Part shown: piece by piece, positions 25,028 through 33,640 of the stretch | How the letters are laid out: each line of letters starts with the position of its first letter | How positions within the stretch are numbered: the stretch's first letter is position 1 | Assembly (NCBI GenBank): GCA_964397545.1 | Contig: CAYNIW010000016.1 | Span: 1 to 58,145 of the forward strand | Direction: 5' to 3' | Length of the DNA stretch: 58,145 nt | DNA from: JAFGIG01 sp964397545 | GTDB lineage: Bacteria; SDB-A | Notes under the pieces: model-generated | Databases searched by the model: none | What the model was told of the DNA's origin: nothing | The model's input: only the letters and a program-made list of their open reading frames with translations | Program-made: the position numbers and the translations under genes

Positions 25028-26083
25028 ATGGCTTTCCAAATAAATAGATTGAAAAAGACTTTTTCGAGCATGATGTCTAACGACATGGCTATCGATCTCG
25101 GAACAGCTTCCACGCTGATTTATATCGAAGGAGAAGGCGTGGTCTTAAATCAGCCTTCTGTCATAGCTTACAGAGTCAGTGACAAAGGAATAATAGCAGT
25201 TGGAGACGAAGCAAAAAAGATGTACGGCAGAACTCCCGGAGGCCTTGAGTCTGTGAGGCCAATGAAAGACGGAGTAATCGCCGATTTTTCGCTTGTCGAG
25301 GAAATGCTCAGGTATTTCATTCATCAACAGCAGAAAAAAGGGCTGATGGGGCATCCCCGTGTTTTGGTTTCTGTCCCCACAGGAATTACTGCTGTCGAAA
25401 GCAGAGCCGTCAGAGATTCAGTCGAACACGCCGGAGCGAGGGAAGTATTTCTCGTTTACGAACCTATAGCCGCGGCGATTGGCGTAGATATTGATGTCCT
25501 TTCCCCGAGTGCGAGCATGATAGTGGACATCGGCGGAGGAACCACTGAAATAGCCGTCATCGCTTTGGCCGGGCTTGTCGCGAAAGGTTCAGCCAGAGTC
25601 GGCGGTGATGAAGTTGATGAATATATCCAAAAATGGCTGAAGAACAACTTTCATCTCGATATTGGTCTTAATTCTGCCGAAGAGATAAAAAAGAAAATAG
25701 GTTCGGCTTTCATTCTTGACAAGGAAAGAGAAATGGAAGTAAGAGGAATGAATTACGATACAGGGATTCCAAAAAGCATAAAACTTCGTTCGAGTGATGT
25801 CCGTGAAGCCATTAGAGAACCCGTAAAACTCATTGTTTCCGCTGTTCAGGAAACTTTAAAAAAGACCAAACCCGAGCTGAGTTCGGACATTGTCGATAAA
25901 GGGATAACGATGACCGGAGGAGGATCACTTCTCTACGGCTTGTCGGATCTGATTCAGGAAGAGTTAAATATAATGGTGAAAGTCGCCGACAATCCCATAG
26001 AGTGCGTCGTCCGGGGCGCGGGTAAAATACTCGCGAACATGGACATCTACGAAAAAGTCATCAAAAAAGGGGATGAAGAATAG
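25028..26083 (+). CDS. mreB: Rod shape-determining actin homologue MreB
   Basis: A 351-residue bacterial actin that organises peptidoglycan synthesis under the inner membrane. Actin-fold signatures: MAIDLGTASTLIYIEGEGVV (phosphate 1), SVPTGITAVESRAVRDS, the IVDIGGGTTEIAVIA phosphate-2 loop and MTGGGSLLYGL (adenosine site). About 17 residues precede the first actin strand and could form the membrane-binding helix. It has its own promoter and a hairpin around the ribosome site. mreC follows with a four-base overlap. MreB indicates a rod-shaped cell. Confidence 0.96.
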   Translation: MAFQINRLKKTFSSMMSNDMAIDLGTASTLIYIEGEGVVLNQPSVIAYRVSDKGIIAVGDEAKKMYGRTPGGLESVRPMKDGVIADFSLVEEMLRYFIHQQQKKGLMGHPRVLVSVPTGITAVESRAVRDSVEHAGAREVFLVYEPIAAAIGVDIDVLSPSASMIVDIGGGTTEIAVIALAGLVAKGSARVGGDEVDEYIQKWLKNNFHLDIGLNSAEEIKKKIGSAFILDKEREMEVRGMNYDTGIPKSIKLRSSDVREAIREPVKLIVSAVQETLKKTKPELSSDIVDKGITMTGGGSLLYGLSDLIQEELNIMVKVADNPIECVVRGAGKILANMDIYEKVIKKGDEE

Positions 26084-26952
26084 AAAACGAAACACAGACA
26101 AACCACAAGGCGGATACTTTCAGCCTTGTTTTAATTTTTGTTTTTTCTTTTTTTCTGATCATTCTCGATTTTCAGGCCCGCCATACTGTTCTTTCAGCGG
26201 TTTCCCCAACTCCTGTCACGAAGATAATGAAAATTGCAGCTGTTTTCAGGGAATACAAAAATCTCAGGGAAGAAAACGAAAAACTGAGAAAACAGCTCGC
26301 CTACATGGTTCTGAACAGGATAACTTATGAAGAACTAATAAGAGAAAATGAAAACCTGAACAAACTTCTCGGATTCAGGCAATACAGCTCTTTCAAACTA
26401 ATTCCCGCAGAGATTCTTTCCAGAACGGAAGATTACGCTAATTTTTCCCTGACAATTGGAAAAGGCTACAGGGACGGTCTTTACAGAAACTCAGTGGTGA
26501 TAGGCGTCAACGGAATAGTAGGCAAACTGACAAAGGTCATGTCGAATTACTCCGTGGTTCAGACCTATTACGATTTGAATTTCAGAATAAGCGCCATGGA
26601 TCTCAGAACAAATCAGATAGGAATCGTCAGCTGGGACGGCAGGGGAAAAACTCTCACTTTTCAGGTATCAGCAGATGTCGATATCTCCGAAGGCAGTAGA
26701 GTAATTTCCACAGGCATTGGCGGCATCTATCCCCGGGGGCTTGACATAGGGGTGGTCGGCCCCGGACCTTACGATAGAAGCACCATGTTTCTCAAAGTTC
26801 CCGTCATCCCGTCTCAGAGCCTTTCCGCGATGGACAATGTTTTTGTCATCTCCGGTGAGATGGTCGAAAGCGACAGCCTCGAGATATCTGAATTTCAAGG
26901 CGAGCTGATTTTCGATATTTCAGATTGGAGAATCAGGTTTACGGTGGAATAG
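26080..26952 (+). CDS. mreC: Rod shape-determining protein MreC, apparent ATA start
   Basis: MreC links MreB to periplasmic cell-wall synthases. In this frame a short polar N-terminus leads into the membrane helix SLVLIFVFSFFLIIL, then a coiled coil (KNLREENEKLRKQL) and the two beta-barrel halves (SVVIGVNGIVGKL onward). The first ATG (26227) would remove the membrane helix. There is no ATG/GTG/TTG between the in-frame TGA at 26074 and the helix. ATA 26080 overlaps the mreB TAG as ATAG and has AAAAAAGGGG seven bases before it, so it is proposed as start (290 residues). A frameshift from ATG 26073 is the alternative. MreD is not encoded next. Confidence 0.85.
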   Translation: MENETQTNHKADTFSLVLIFVFSFFLIILDFQARHTVLSAVSPTPVTKIMKIAAVFREYKNLREENEKLRKQLAYMVLNRITYEELIRENENLNKLLGFRQYSSFKLIPAEILSRTEDYANFSLTIGKGYRDGLYRNSVVIGVNGIVGKLTKVMSNYSVVQTYYDLNFRISAMDLRTNQIGIVSWDGRGKTLTFQVSADVDISEGSRVISTGIGGIYPRGLDIGVVGPGPYDRSTMFLKVPVIPSQSLSAMDNVFVISGEMVESDSLEISEFQGELIFDISDWRIRFTVE

Positions 26953-26953
26953 T

Positions 26954-27541
26954 CTATGTTTTACGGCAAGCGTAAACTATACTTGTCCATTTTCCTCTGT
27001 CATTGAGTATCTGCTTTTTCTTGAAGTAAAAACCGTTCATCTTCAGCTGGTTTTCGATTTTCGACGGAGAATGATAATATGACTCAATTATGAATTTCTT
27101 GTTGAAGACAAAAAGCGGCAGAGGAGTCTTTTGAGCTATTATGTTGAAAATAAATGTCCCATCGTCTTTGAGTATCCCGTAAATCTCCGAAAACAATTCA
27201 CCCGGCATTTTTATATGGACAATTAAAAATGAGGCTGTCACCAAATCGAAGCATTTTTCCTTGAAAGGAACAAAGAGGGCATCGGAAACCACGGAAAAAT
27301 TATTTTTTGTTCTTCCTATCTTTATCAGTTCTTTTGAAATGTCGAGGCTGATTAAACAAGATGATTTTTTTTCCAGTTCCGGAAAAAGCCTTCCGTCACC
27401 CGCCCCGATATCGAGGGTCATTTCAGAAAGCGGGAGGGTTTGAATGAATTCTTTTCTGTCGAAGGAGTCGAGATAGGCGTGATGAGCGCTGTATTTTGCG
27501 CTGTAGAGATTGTAACCTGTTTTTGGATCCAATGTTTTCAA
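26954..27541 (-). CDS. Class I SAM-dependent methyltransferase
   Basis: A 195-residue Methyltransf_11-type enzyme. The SAM-binding motif I is MTLDIGAGDGRLFPEL near residue 45; motif II is SCLISLDIS; the post-motif CFDLVTASFLIVHI region is present. The substrate is unknown. TTG 27541 overlaps the TGA of the upstream gene as TTGA, so the two are coupled. It converges on mreC with one base between stops. Confidence 0.82.
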   Translation of the reverse strand: MKTLDPKTGYNLYSAKYSAHHAYLDSFDRKEFIQTLPLSEMTLDIGAGDGRLFPELEKKSSCLISLDISKELIKIGRTKNNFSVVSDALFVPFKEKCFDLVTASFLIVHIKMPGELFSEIYGILKDDGTFIFNIIAQKTPLPLFVFNKKFIIESYYHSPSKIENQLKMNGFYFKKKQILNDRGKWTSIVYACRKT

Positions 27542-28296
27542 GTTGTCCAGGAAATCAGGTAATATCCCGAAAGCATCTCACTTTTTAACTTGAGAGAGGC
27601 GAGAGGGGGGAAACCCATACTTTCTACTATTATTTCAAGATGACTGTCATAACGGACAGGAAAGCGTTTCATGTTGTATGGAAGGCCGATTTTTTCGACG
27701 CATTTAGAAATTGATTCAAGGGTTTTTATTGCAAGTGTAGGGTCTGATTTAAGGTCTGCGAGCTTCTTATGGTCAATTTCACCTTTGATTAAGATTTCGT
27801 CGAGAGAATATCTGTTTTTCTTCAGCATTATCGTCTGCATTCTGCCCATTTTTTCTTTTGTGCAAATTCTGTCGAAAAACACCGTGAGATCAGGTTCAGA
27901 CGAGAATTCGAATTTCGAAAAAAAACCGGGAAAGTCTTTTTCTTTCCTCGGGTATGTCATTAACGTCCTAACCGAGGGATTTATCATATTTTTCAGCAAG
28001 GCATAAAGGTTGTCCACATCGAAAGGGGAAAAGGACGGAGAAATTTGAAGTTTGGCATTTTCAAGCTTTTTTCGAAAAGGATCACTGGGCGGAAGAAGAG
28101 GTTCAAGGGTGTTTTTTATAAAAAGGCCGACGTCAGTCTCTTCAAAATGTCGTTCTGAAGTTGTCCCGGAAAAAGACAAATCTTTCTTTTCTCTGAAGTG
28201 AGGCAGAGCATCAGAGCAAAAAGGGATCAACGTTTTTATATACCATTCAAGCGGGCCGAAGAGTTCGATTTTATTCCATGGGTCAAAACTGTGCAT
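27538..28296 (-). CDS. Protein of unknown function
   Basis: A 252-residue soluble-looking protein without a recognised domain. ATG 28296 was chosen because AGGAAGTG precedes it; an in-frame ATG at 28371 would add 25 residues and run into the recJ promoter region. The sequence has an aromatic N-terminus (PWNKIELFGPLEWYIKTLIPF) split by no membrane helix, a Lys-rich middle and a hydrophobic C-terminus. Coupling to the methyltransferase suggests a joint function. Confidence 0.55.
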   Translation of the reverse strand: MHSFDPWNKIELFGPLEWYIKTLIPFCSDALPHFREKKDLSFSGTTSERHFEETDVGLFIKNTLEPLLPPSDPFRKKLENAKLQISPSFSPFDVDNLYALLKNMINPSVRTLMTYPRKEKDFPGFFSKFEFSSEPDLTVFFDRICTKEKMGRMQTIMLKKNRYSLDEILIKGEIDHKKLADLKSDPTLAIKTLESISKCVEKIGLPYNMKRFPVRYDSHLEIIVESMGFPPLASLKLKSEMLSGYYLISWTT

Positions 28297-28380
28297 CACT
28301 TCCTGAATATAGCAGAAAACGCGGCTGAAGTTAATATATATAATGTTGACTTTATTGATTATATATTGCACTCTTTTCCT

Positions 28381-30066
28381 ATGAAAGGAATAATTTACAA
28401 ATGGTGCTTTCCCCCGGATGTTTCCGCCACTAAGGCCGCGGAATTGTCAAATAAACTCAAAATCCATCCCGTTGTATCCAAACTTCTGCTTCAAAAAACC
28501 ATTGATGAGGAAGAATACTCTGGATTCCTTAACCCAAGGTATGAAAATATATCTTCTCCGTTTCTCTTTAAGGACATGGAAAAGGCAGTCCTGAGAATTG
28601 AAAGAGCGATTAAAAATCACGAAAAAATTGTTATTTACGGAGATTATGACGCCGACGGAGTCTGCGCCACGGCAATTCTCACCAAAGCTCTGGAAAAAGC
28701 CGGGGCTGAAGTCGTCCCTTTTATTCCCAATCGCCTCGAGGAAGGATACGGACTTTGTGTTGATAACATAAAAAGACTCGGTGAATTTTCTCTCATTATA
28801 ACCGTTGACAACGGAGTTCGTTCAACTGTCGAGGTGGATTATGTGAACAAAATGGGCAAACACGTAATAGTCACGGATCATCACCCCCCCGGACCGGAAC
28901 TTCCTGCGGCATACGCAATAATTAACCCGCACCTTGAAAATTCATTGACTCCTCTGGCAGGATGCGGTGTCGCTTTTCAGTTGATAAGAGCGCTCGGAGA
29001 AAAATTTCCTGCCGTCGATCCATGGAATTACATAGATATCGCCGCTATTGGAACTTACGCTGACATAGTCCCTCTTTCCGGAGACAATAGGATTATTGTA
29101 AAGGAAGGGATCAAAAAAATCTCGGAGCAGAATCATGCCGGAATAACATCACTGCTTTTGACAGCGGGAAGAAAACCCGCCTCGGCGGATGAATATGATC
29201 TCGGTTTTGTTCTGGGTCCGAGGCTCAATTCCGCCGGGAGAAAAGGCGACGCAAGCGCGGCTCTTGAAATTCTTTCTGTTTTCGATGATTTCAAGGCGGC
29301 TTCGGTTTTTGCCACAGAGCTCGAATCCTATAATAATTGGCGAAGAAAAGAAATGGAGAGAATAGAAAACGAGGCGCAGGAGCTGATATCTTTGTCGGAA
29401 AATGATTTTCCGGCGATAATACTCGAAAAAAGCGACTGGCATCTCGGAATACTCGGACTCGGAGCTTCAAGGTTGAGCGAGAGTTTCAACAAACCGGCTA
29501 TTCTTTTGAAAAAAACGGATGAATTCCTGAAAGGATCAGGGAGAAGCCACAATAGAAAATTCGACATGATAAAGAATCTTGAAAAATGTTCTAACTGCCT
29601 TGAGACCTACGGAGGGCATTCCCAGGCGGTGGGGGTGACGCTGAAAAAAGAAAAATACAGCGAATTCAGGGAAAAGTTTTTTTCACTTGTATGCGATTCA
29701 AAAAGAGAACTTGATTTTGACAAAACCTTGGAAATTTCCGACAGACACGATCCTACTTTCGATGACTTCAGGCTGTATGAAGACATAATGAAACTTTCTC
29801 CCTTCGGATACTGCAATGAGAAACCTGTTTTTCTTGCCAGCGAAGTCGCATTTGTGGATGTCAGGGAAGTAGGCTGCAGGCACTTGAAGATGACTCTCCT
29901 GACTAAAAGAGGAAAGGTAGATTCTATAGGGTTTGGGCTTGGTGGCATGAAGGACGATGTCCTCGGGAAAAAGGGGGATGTCGTCTACAATTTAGGTTTG
30001 AACATATTCAACGGAAGAAAAAAGATTCAGGCAAACATTAAAGACCTGAGAATCGGAAAGGAATGA
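28381..30066 (+). CDS. recJ: Single-stranded-DNA exonuclease RecJ
   Basis: A 561-residue 5'-3' exonuclease of the DHH family, acting in recombination and mismatch repair. Motif I is YGDYDADGVCAT, motif II VDNGVRS, motif III VTDHHPPGP; the second domain carries GSGRSH and the GGHSQAVG DHHA1 motif, followed by an OB fold. ATG 28381 gives the usual RecJ N-terminus; an earlier ATG would overlap the divergent gene. The 84-base A+T-rich divergent spacer contains TATAAT at 28339-28344. Its end overlaps the next gene by four bases. Confidence 0.93.
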   Translation: MKGIIYKWCFPPDVSATKAAELSNKLKIHPVVSKLLLQKTIDEEEYSGFLNPRYENISSPFLFKDMEKAVLRIERAIKNHEKIVIYGDYDADGVCATAILTKALEKAGAEVVPFIPNRLEEGYGLCVDNIKRLGEFSLIITVDNGVRSTVEVDYVNKMGKHVIVTDHHPPGPELPAAYAIINPHLENSLTPLAGCGVAFQLIRALGEKFPAVDPWNYIDIAAIGTYADIVPLSGDNRIIVKEGIKKISEQNHAGITSLLLTAGRKPASADEYDLGFVLGPRLNSAGRKGDASAALEILSVFDDFKAASVFATELESYNNWRRKEMERIENEAQELISLSENDFPAIILEKSDWHLGILGLGASRLSESFNKPAILLKKTDEFLKGSGRSHNRKFDMIKNLEKCSNCLETYGGHSQAVGVTLKKEKYSEFREKFFSLVCDSKRELDFDKTLEISDRHDPTFDDFRLYEDIMKLSPFGYCNEKPVFLASEVAFVDVREVGCRHLKMTLLTKRGKVDSIGFGLGGMKDDVLGKKGDVVYNLGLNIFNGRKKIQANIKDLRIGKE

Positions 30067-30707
30067 AAGAAGCTGTCCAGATAGCTGAAATTGAGGGGGG
30101 GGCTTTTTACACTTCGACAAGAAGTTTTAACTTCGAAATCTCCGGTATTCTAAGTGAAACGGGCGCGTCAAAATTGGTTTTTCCCGAAAAACAAACTCAT
30201 TCCTCCCGCGTCGTTTTTTATCCCGAAGAAAATTGCTCTGAATGCGACGGAATTCTCACCGAGTCAAAAGAAACCGCTGTCGCTGTCAGGACAGCCGACT
30301 GCCTTCCCGTTTCTGTCTATGAACCAAATAGAAAAATTCTCGGAATTTTTCATTGCGGTTGGAGAGGTCTGCATTCCGGCATACTTCAAAATGGCATCGC
30401 GCTGTTAAGTGAAAAGGGAGGAGACCCCGGAAAATCTTATTGCGTAATTCATCCACATATATGTCCGGACTGTTATGTAGTCAAAGAGGACGTCGGAGAC
30501 CTTTTTCCTGACTCTGTGAAAAAAGATTCCGGCGGCCTGCTGCATCTCGATTTATGCCTTTGCGCCGAAGTAATTTTAAGGAAACTGAATATTACTAAGT
30601 TTATTTATTCAAGACTTTGCACTTATCACAACCCCGGCATTTTTCACTCCTACAGAAGAGACGGGGAAAAATCCGGTAGAATGCTTTCATGGAGCTGCAT
30701 GAAATGA
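30063..30707 (+). CDS. pgeF: PgeF/YfiH (laccase-domain, DUF152) purine nucleoside enzyme
   Basis: A 214-residue protein with all the family hallmarks: KQTHSSRV, VRTADCLPV, HCGWRGLHSG and the C-terminal SYRRDGEKSGRM. The zinc-binding His-Cys-His set is intact. Family members act as purine nucleoside phosphorylase/adenosine deaminase and, as PgeF in E. coli, edit peptidoglycan precursors. Overlaps recJ by four bases upstream and the AgmX-like gene as ATGA downstream. Confidence 0.9.
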   Translation: MKEAVQIAEIEGGAFYTSTRSFNFEISGILSETGASKLVFPEKQTHSSRVVFYPEENCSECDGILTESKETAVAVRTADCLPVSVYEPNRKILGIFHCGWRGLHSGILQNGIALLSEKGGDPGKSYCVIHPHICPDCYVVKEDVGDLFPDSVKKDSGGLLHLDLCLCAEVILRKLNITKFIYSRLCTYHNPGIFHSYRRDGEKSGRMLSWSCMK

Positions 30708-31999
30708 AAGATGACCCCCGAATTTCAAAAGAGATAAAAGACATTTTGGAACTTCTCGACGCTTCAGTTTCCAGGAAAAGTAAAGGTCAGAAAATCCCGG
30801 ATGATAAAAACATTACCGATCAAGCAAAGGCAAGAGAAACTGACCTCCATCACATGAAATCCGCCGGAGAAATCAGTTTTATAGCAGAATACGACAAAAT
30901 ATCCGAGGAAAATGTGGACGTTCATGATATCGGTTCTGAAATTGTCTGCCTCGAGGAACTTTTAGATAACGATATAACTGAAAGTCAGGCAAAAGACGTT
31001 TTCCTTGAAATTCTTTCAGAACCTGAAGAAGGGAATTCCCAAAAATACAATTTTGAATTTTTTGCCGCAAGACCCCACGATAAGATGTCCGAAAAGATCG
31101 CCTATGAAAGAAAAAATGAAGAAAATTTGAAATCCTGCATCATCGGAACCCTTGTATCTGTCTGGATAATAATGTTTTTCTTAATGGGTTTATTGCCGTC
31201 TCCTCCGCTTGAGATTTCTCTTGAATCCTATTACGAATGGAAAGTGAGAATGTCTGACGATGAACTCTTCAAGAGGGTATTTGCGATGAGAGCAGATTCG
31301 AAAGAAAACAAAATACCTTTGGGCTCGAACACTTTTTCTTTGGCTTCCTCTTCTCCGGTTTCCCCGGAAAACACCTTTATGACAGCCAGTTTTGGAGTTT
31401 CCGACAACCAGCCCAGAGTTCAGAGAGCTCTCAGAATACTGTCCACTGCTTCCGTCGCCCAAGGAGGACTTTCCTCAGGAGACGCTTCCATTCAGGACTT
31501 GCTTGCCGATCCTTCATCGGTTTCATTATTAGGCGGTTCAGTTTCTTCTAATCAATCTCTTGGCTCGGTGGGCGTCATGACAACTGTCGGGAGCGACACC
31601 GGAGACCTGTCTTTTATTTCGGCGGGAGGCGAGTTGACTCACAGCACGAGAGTTGAACTCTCTTATGCTCCCGTTTTGACTGGAGATCCCCAGACGGTGG
31701 CGCAGAGATCGAATGAATCCGTAAACAGAGTTATAACGAGAAATTTTTCATCGGTTCAGCATCTGTTTAATTCTGCCAGGGAAATCAATCCAAATTTGAG
31801 CGGAAAAGCGGTCGTTTCAATTACGATAGCATCGAACGGCGATGTCATGGAAGCCGCTTTAGTCTCTTCTACTCTTAATGACGGGACTTTCGAGAGAAAG
31901 ATAATCGAGCTTGTCAGAAGGTGGAGATTCCCTTCACTCGAAGACACCTCTCTCGCTCCTGTAACGGTTACCGTCCCTTTTAATTTCATAGATTTTTAA
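30704..31999 (+). CDS. Membrane-anchored AgmX/PglI (TonB-like) C-terminal domain protein
   Basis: A 431-residue protein in three parts: an acidic cytoplasmic region of about 145 residues, one membrane helix (IIGTLVSVWIIMFFLMGLL) and a Ser/Gly-rich periplasmic stretch ending in a TonB-like domain. That domain is recognisable by INPNLSGKAVVSITIAS, then a G-D-V segment and VRRWRFPSLE, as in the AgmX/PglI C-terminal family of gliding and social-motility bacteria. No ExbB/ExbD genes are adjacent, so a genuine TonB role is unsupported. ATG 30704 overlaps the pgeF stop, with GGAG nine bases upstream. Confidence 0.75.
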   Translation: MKDDPRISKEIKDILELLDASVSRKSKGQKIPDDKNITDQAKARETDLHHMKSAGEISFIAEYDKISEENVDVHDIGSEIVCLEELLDNDITESQAKDVFLEILSEPEEGNSQKYNFEFFAARPHDKMSEKIAYERKNEENLKSCIIGTLVSVWIIMFFLMGLLPSPPLEISLESYYEWKVRMSDDELFKRVFAMRADSKENKIPLGSNTFSLASSSPVSPENTFMTASFGVSDNQPRVQRALRILSTASVAQGGLSSGDASIQDLLADPSSVSLLGGSVSSNQSLGSVGVMTTVGSDTGDLSFISAGGELTHSTRVELSYAPVLTGDPQTVAQRSNESVNRVITRNFSSVQHLFNSAREINPNLSGKAVVSITIASNGDVMEAALVSSTLNDGTFERKIIELVRRWRFPSLEDTSLAPVTVTVPFNFIDF

Positions 32000-32038
32000 G
32001 ATGTCCTGTTTTTCCAAGATAGGTGAAAGGAGAATTAA

Positions 32039-32224
32039 ATGCCGTTTGTCGAGGTCAAGGTAGCGGGTGAACTCAATAACGACCAGAAAAAAAAGATAGC
32101 CCGGGGCATCGCCGAACTTCTCGAAAAAGAAGCTGGAAAGCCCGTGGATGCGACTTACGTTGTCTTTGACGAAGTTGACAGAGATAACTGGGCAGTAGGT
32201 TCGAGACTTCTGTCTGAAAGTTGA
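32039..32224 (+). CDS. 4-oxalocrotonate tautomerase family protein
   Basis: A 61-residue tautomerase-fold subunit. Pro follows the initiator Met (MPFVEVKV) and becomes the catalytic N-terminal proline; the rest has the beta-alpha-beta pattern of the family (QKKKIARGIAELLEKEAGK, then a VVFDEV strand). Length is typical. The substrate cannot be told. AGGTGAAAGGAG precedes the ATG. Confidence 0.87.
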   Translation: MPFVEVKVAGELNNDQKKKIARGIAELLEKEAGKPVDATYVVFDEVDRDNWAVGSRLLSES

Positions 32225-32227
32225 AAA

Positions 32228-33640
32228 TCAGTATTCGACTTTTAGAACCTTTATGAACAGTTTGCCCATCACGGTAAGTATTTTAGCCTGCTCGGCGCTG
32301 TTTCCCCTCGAAATAGTCACGTGAGTCGCGTCGGCTTGATTCTGTCCGAATGTGGGGTCAACCGAGACCCAGCCGTCAATGTATGCTTCGCACCATGCGT
32401 GGTAATAAAAACCGTCATCGTTGGCGTAGACAACTCCCACCGCGAGTCTGGAAGGAATTCCGGCCGCCCTTAAAAGAGCGCAGAGAAGAGTCGAATGTTC
32501 ATTGCAGTCGCCTTTCATTTGGTTTAAAACATCGACGGAAGAAGGAACCGTGAAGGTAGGTTCTTTTCCAAGGTTTTTGAAAACCCATTGGTTTATGGCT
32601 ATCAGTTTGTCTTTTGCTGAATGCAAGTTTTGGGTAATTTCGAGGCTTTTGGATACTATTTTTGGGTCGTCGGACTGAATAAGAGGAGAAGGCTGGAGAT
32701 ATTCTTTTACTGAATCAGGAACAGAGAATCTTTCTGATATCTCATCTGTGACAAATATTTCCAGAGTTTCGCCCCTTTGAGCCTGGTTGAATGATGAGAC
32801 GTCCATCTCGAGACCTTCGGCGACTATCAGAAGTTTTTTGACTGATGAAGGATCGTCAATGCGCGTGTCGGTTCTTACTCTGAATTGCCTGTAGATGTCT
32901 GGAGAGAGCCCGGCAGATGACATGTCTTCGGCGATTAGTCTCGGCTCGGCGGCAAGTTTCATCTGAAGCGCTGTTATCTCCTGTTTTATCAGCATATCGT
33001 TTTCGTCAAGCCAGATATCGACTGGAATTCCGAGAAGGTCAACTGTGTAACGGCTGAGCTCTCCGTAGTCCGGAGTCGACTCAATTCCTCTGCTTATTAT
33101 CTCAATACTCACAACTTCCTGTGTGCTCGGTTCGAAAATCTCCATGGTAACCGAACTTTCCGCTCCGAAAAACCTGATGGCTTCTATCATATTAAGAGGC
33201 AGTTTTCCTGTTTCTATTTTTCTCGATTCTTGGGCATTATCGGTAGTTGACGTGAGAAGAAGGGTGTCGCCAAAGTATATTCCTTTGAGAAAAAGATTCT
33301 GATCGCTGGATATGATGCTGTAAAAAAAGCTGTCGACGTAACCATCTTTTGAACCGAAGCTTATGCCTTTTGTCGAGATTTCCATGTTTCTCGATCCTGC
33401 TTTGAGGCTCATGAACATGAATTCTTTTTCGGATAAAGTCCCGTCTGAAAGAGTGTCAAGGGAATATACGGCATATCCGACTTTGTTTCCGGCGATGTAT
33501 AACCCGAGCCATTCATCTCGGTCTGAAAACTCAAAATCGAGCATTGATGAGGTGTAATCTGCGCCGGGGCTTGACGGTTTGGAGTCCGAGGTGCATCCGG
33601 TTGCTGAAAATATCAGGGCAAAAATAAGAATGTATTTCAT
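32228..33640 (-). CDS. Lipoprotein with transglutaminase-like domain
   Basis: A 470-residue exported protein. The N-terminus (LIFALIFSATGC) is a lipoprotein signal with Cys16 as the lipidated residue. The C-terminal 130 residues are a transglutaminase-like cysteine-protease fold: Cys379 in KGDCNEHS, His414 in YYHAWCEAY and the Asp of SVDPTFG about 15 residues on, so the triad is intact. The middle is beta-rich and unassigned. It would sit on the periplasmic face of a membrane. The ATG overlaps the glyA stop as ATGA. Confidence 0.85.
   Translation of the reverse strand: MKYILIFALIFSATGCTSDSKPSSPGADYTSSMLDFEFSDRDEWLGLYIAGNKVGYAVYSLDTLSDGTLSEKEFMFMSLKAGSRNMEISTKGISFGSKDGYVDSFFYSIISSDQNLFLKGIYFGDTLLLTSTTDNAQESRKIETGKLPLNMIEAIRFFGAESSVTMEIFEPSTQEVVSIEIISRGIESTPDYGELSRYTVDLLGIPVDIWLDENDMLIKQEITALQMKLAAEPRLIAEDMSSAGLSPDIYRQFRVRTDTRIDDPSSVKKLLIVAEGLEMDVSSFNQAQRGETLEIFVTDEISERFSVPDSVKEYLQPSPLIQSDDPKIVSKSLEITQNLHSAKDKLIAINQWVFKNLGKEPTFTVPSSVDVLNQMKGDCNEHSTLLCALLRAAGIPSRLAVGVVYANDDGFYYHAWCEAYIDGWVSVDPTFGQNQADATHVTISRGNSAEQAKILTVMGKLFIKVLKVEY

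Noticed and set aside
26073..26330. Frame from ATG 26073 (start MKNRKRNTD) as a separate gene
   Set aside because: The product becomes Phe/Cys/Ser-rich noise after about 17 codons and overlaps mreC. Its basic start is noted only as a possible displaced mreC N-terminus.
28198..28380. Longer N-terminus for RecJ
   Set aside because: It would run through the divergent promoter region and into the opposite-strand gene; RecJ homology begins at ATG 28381.
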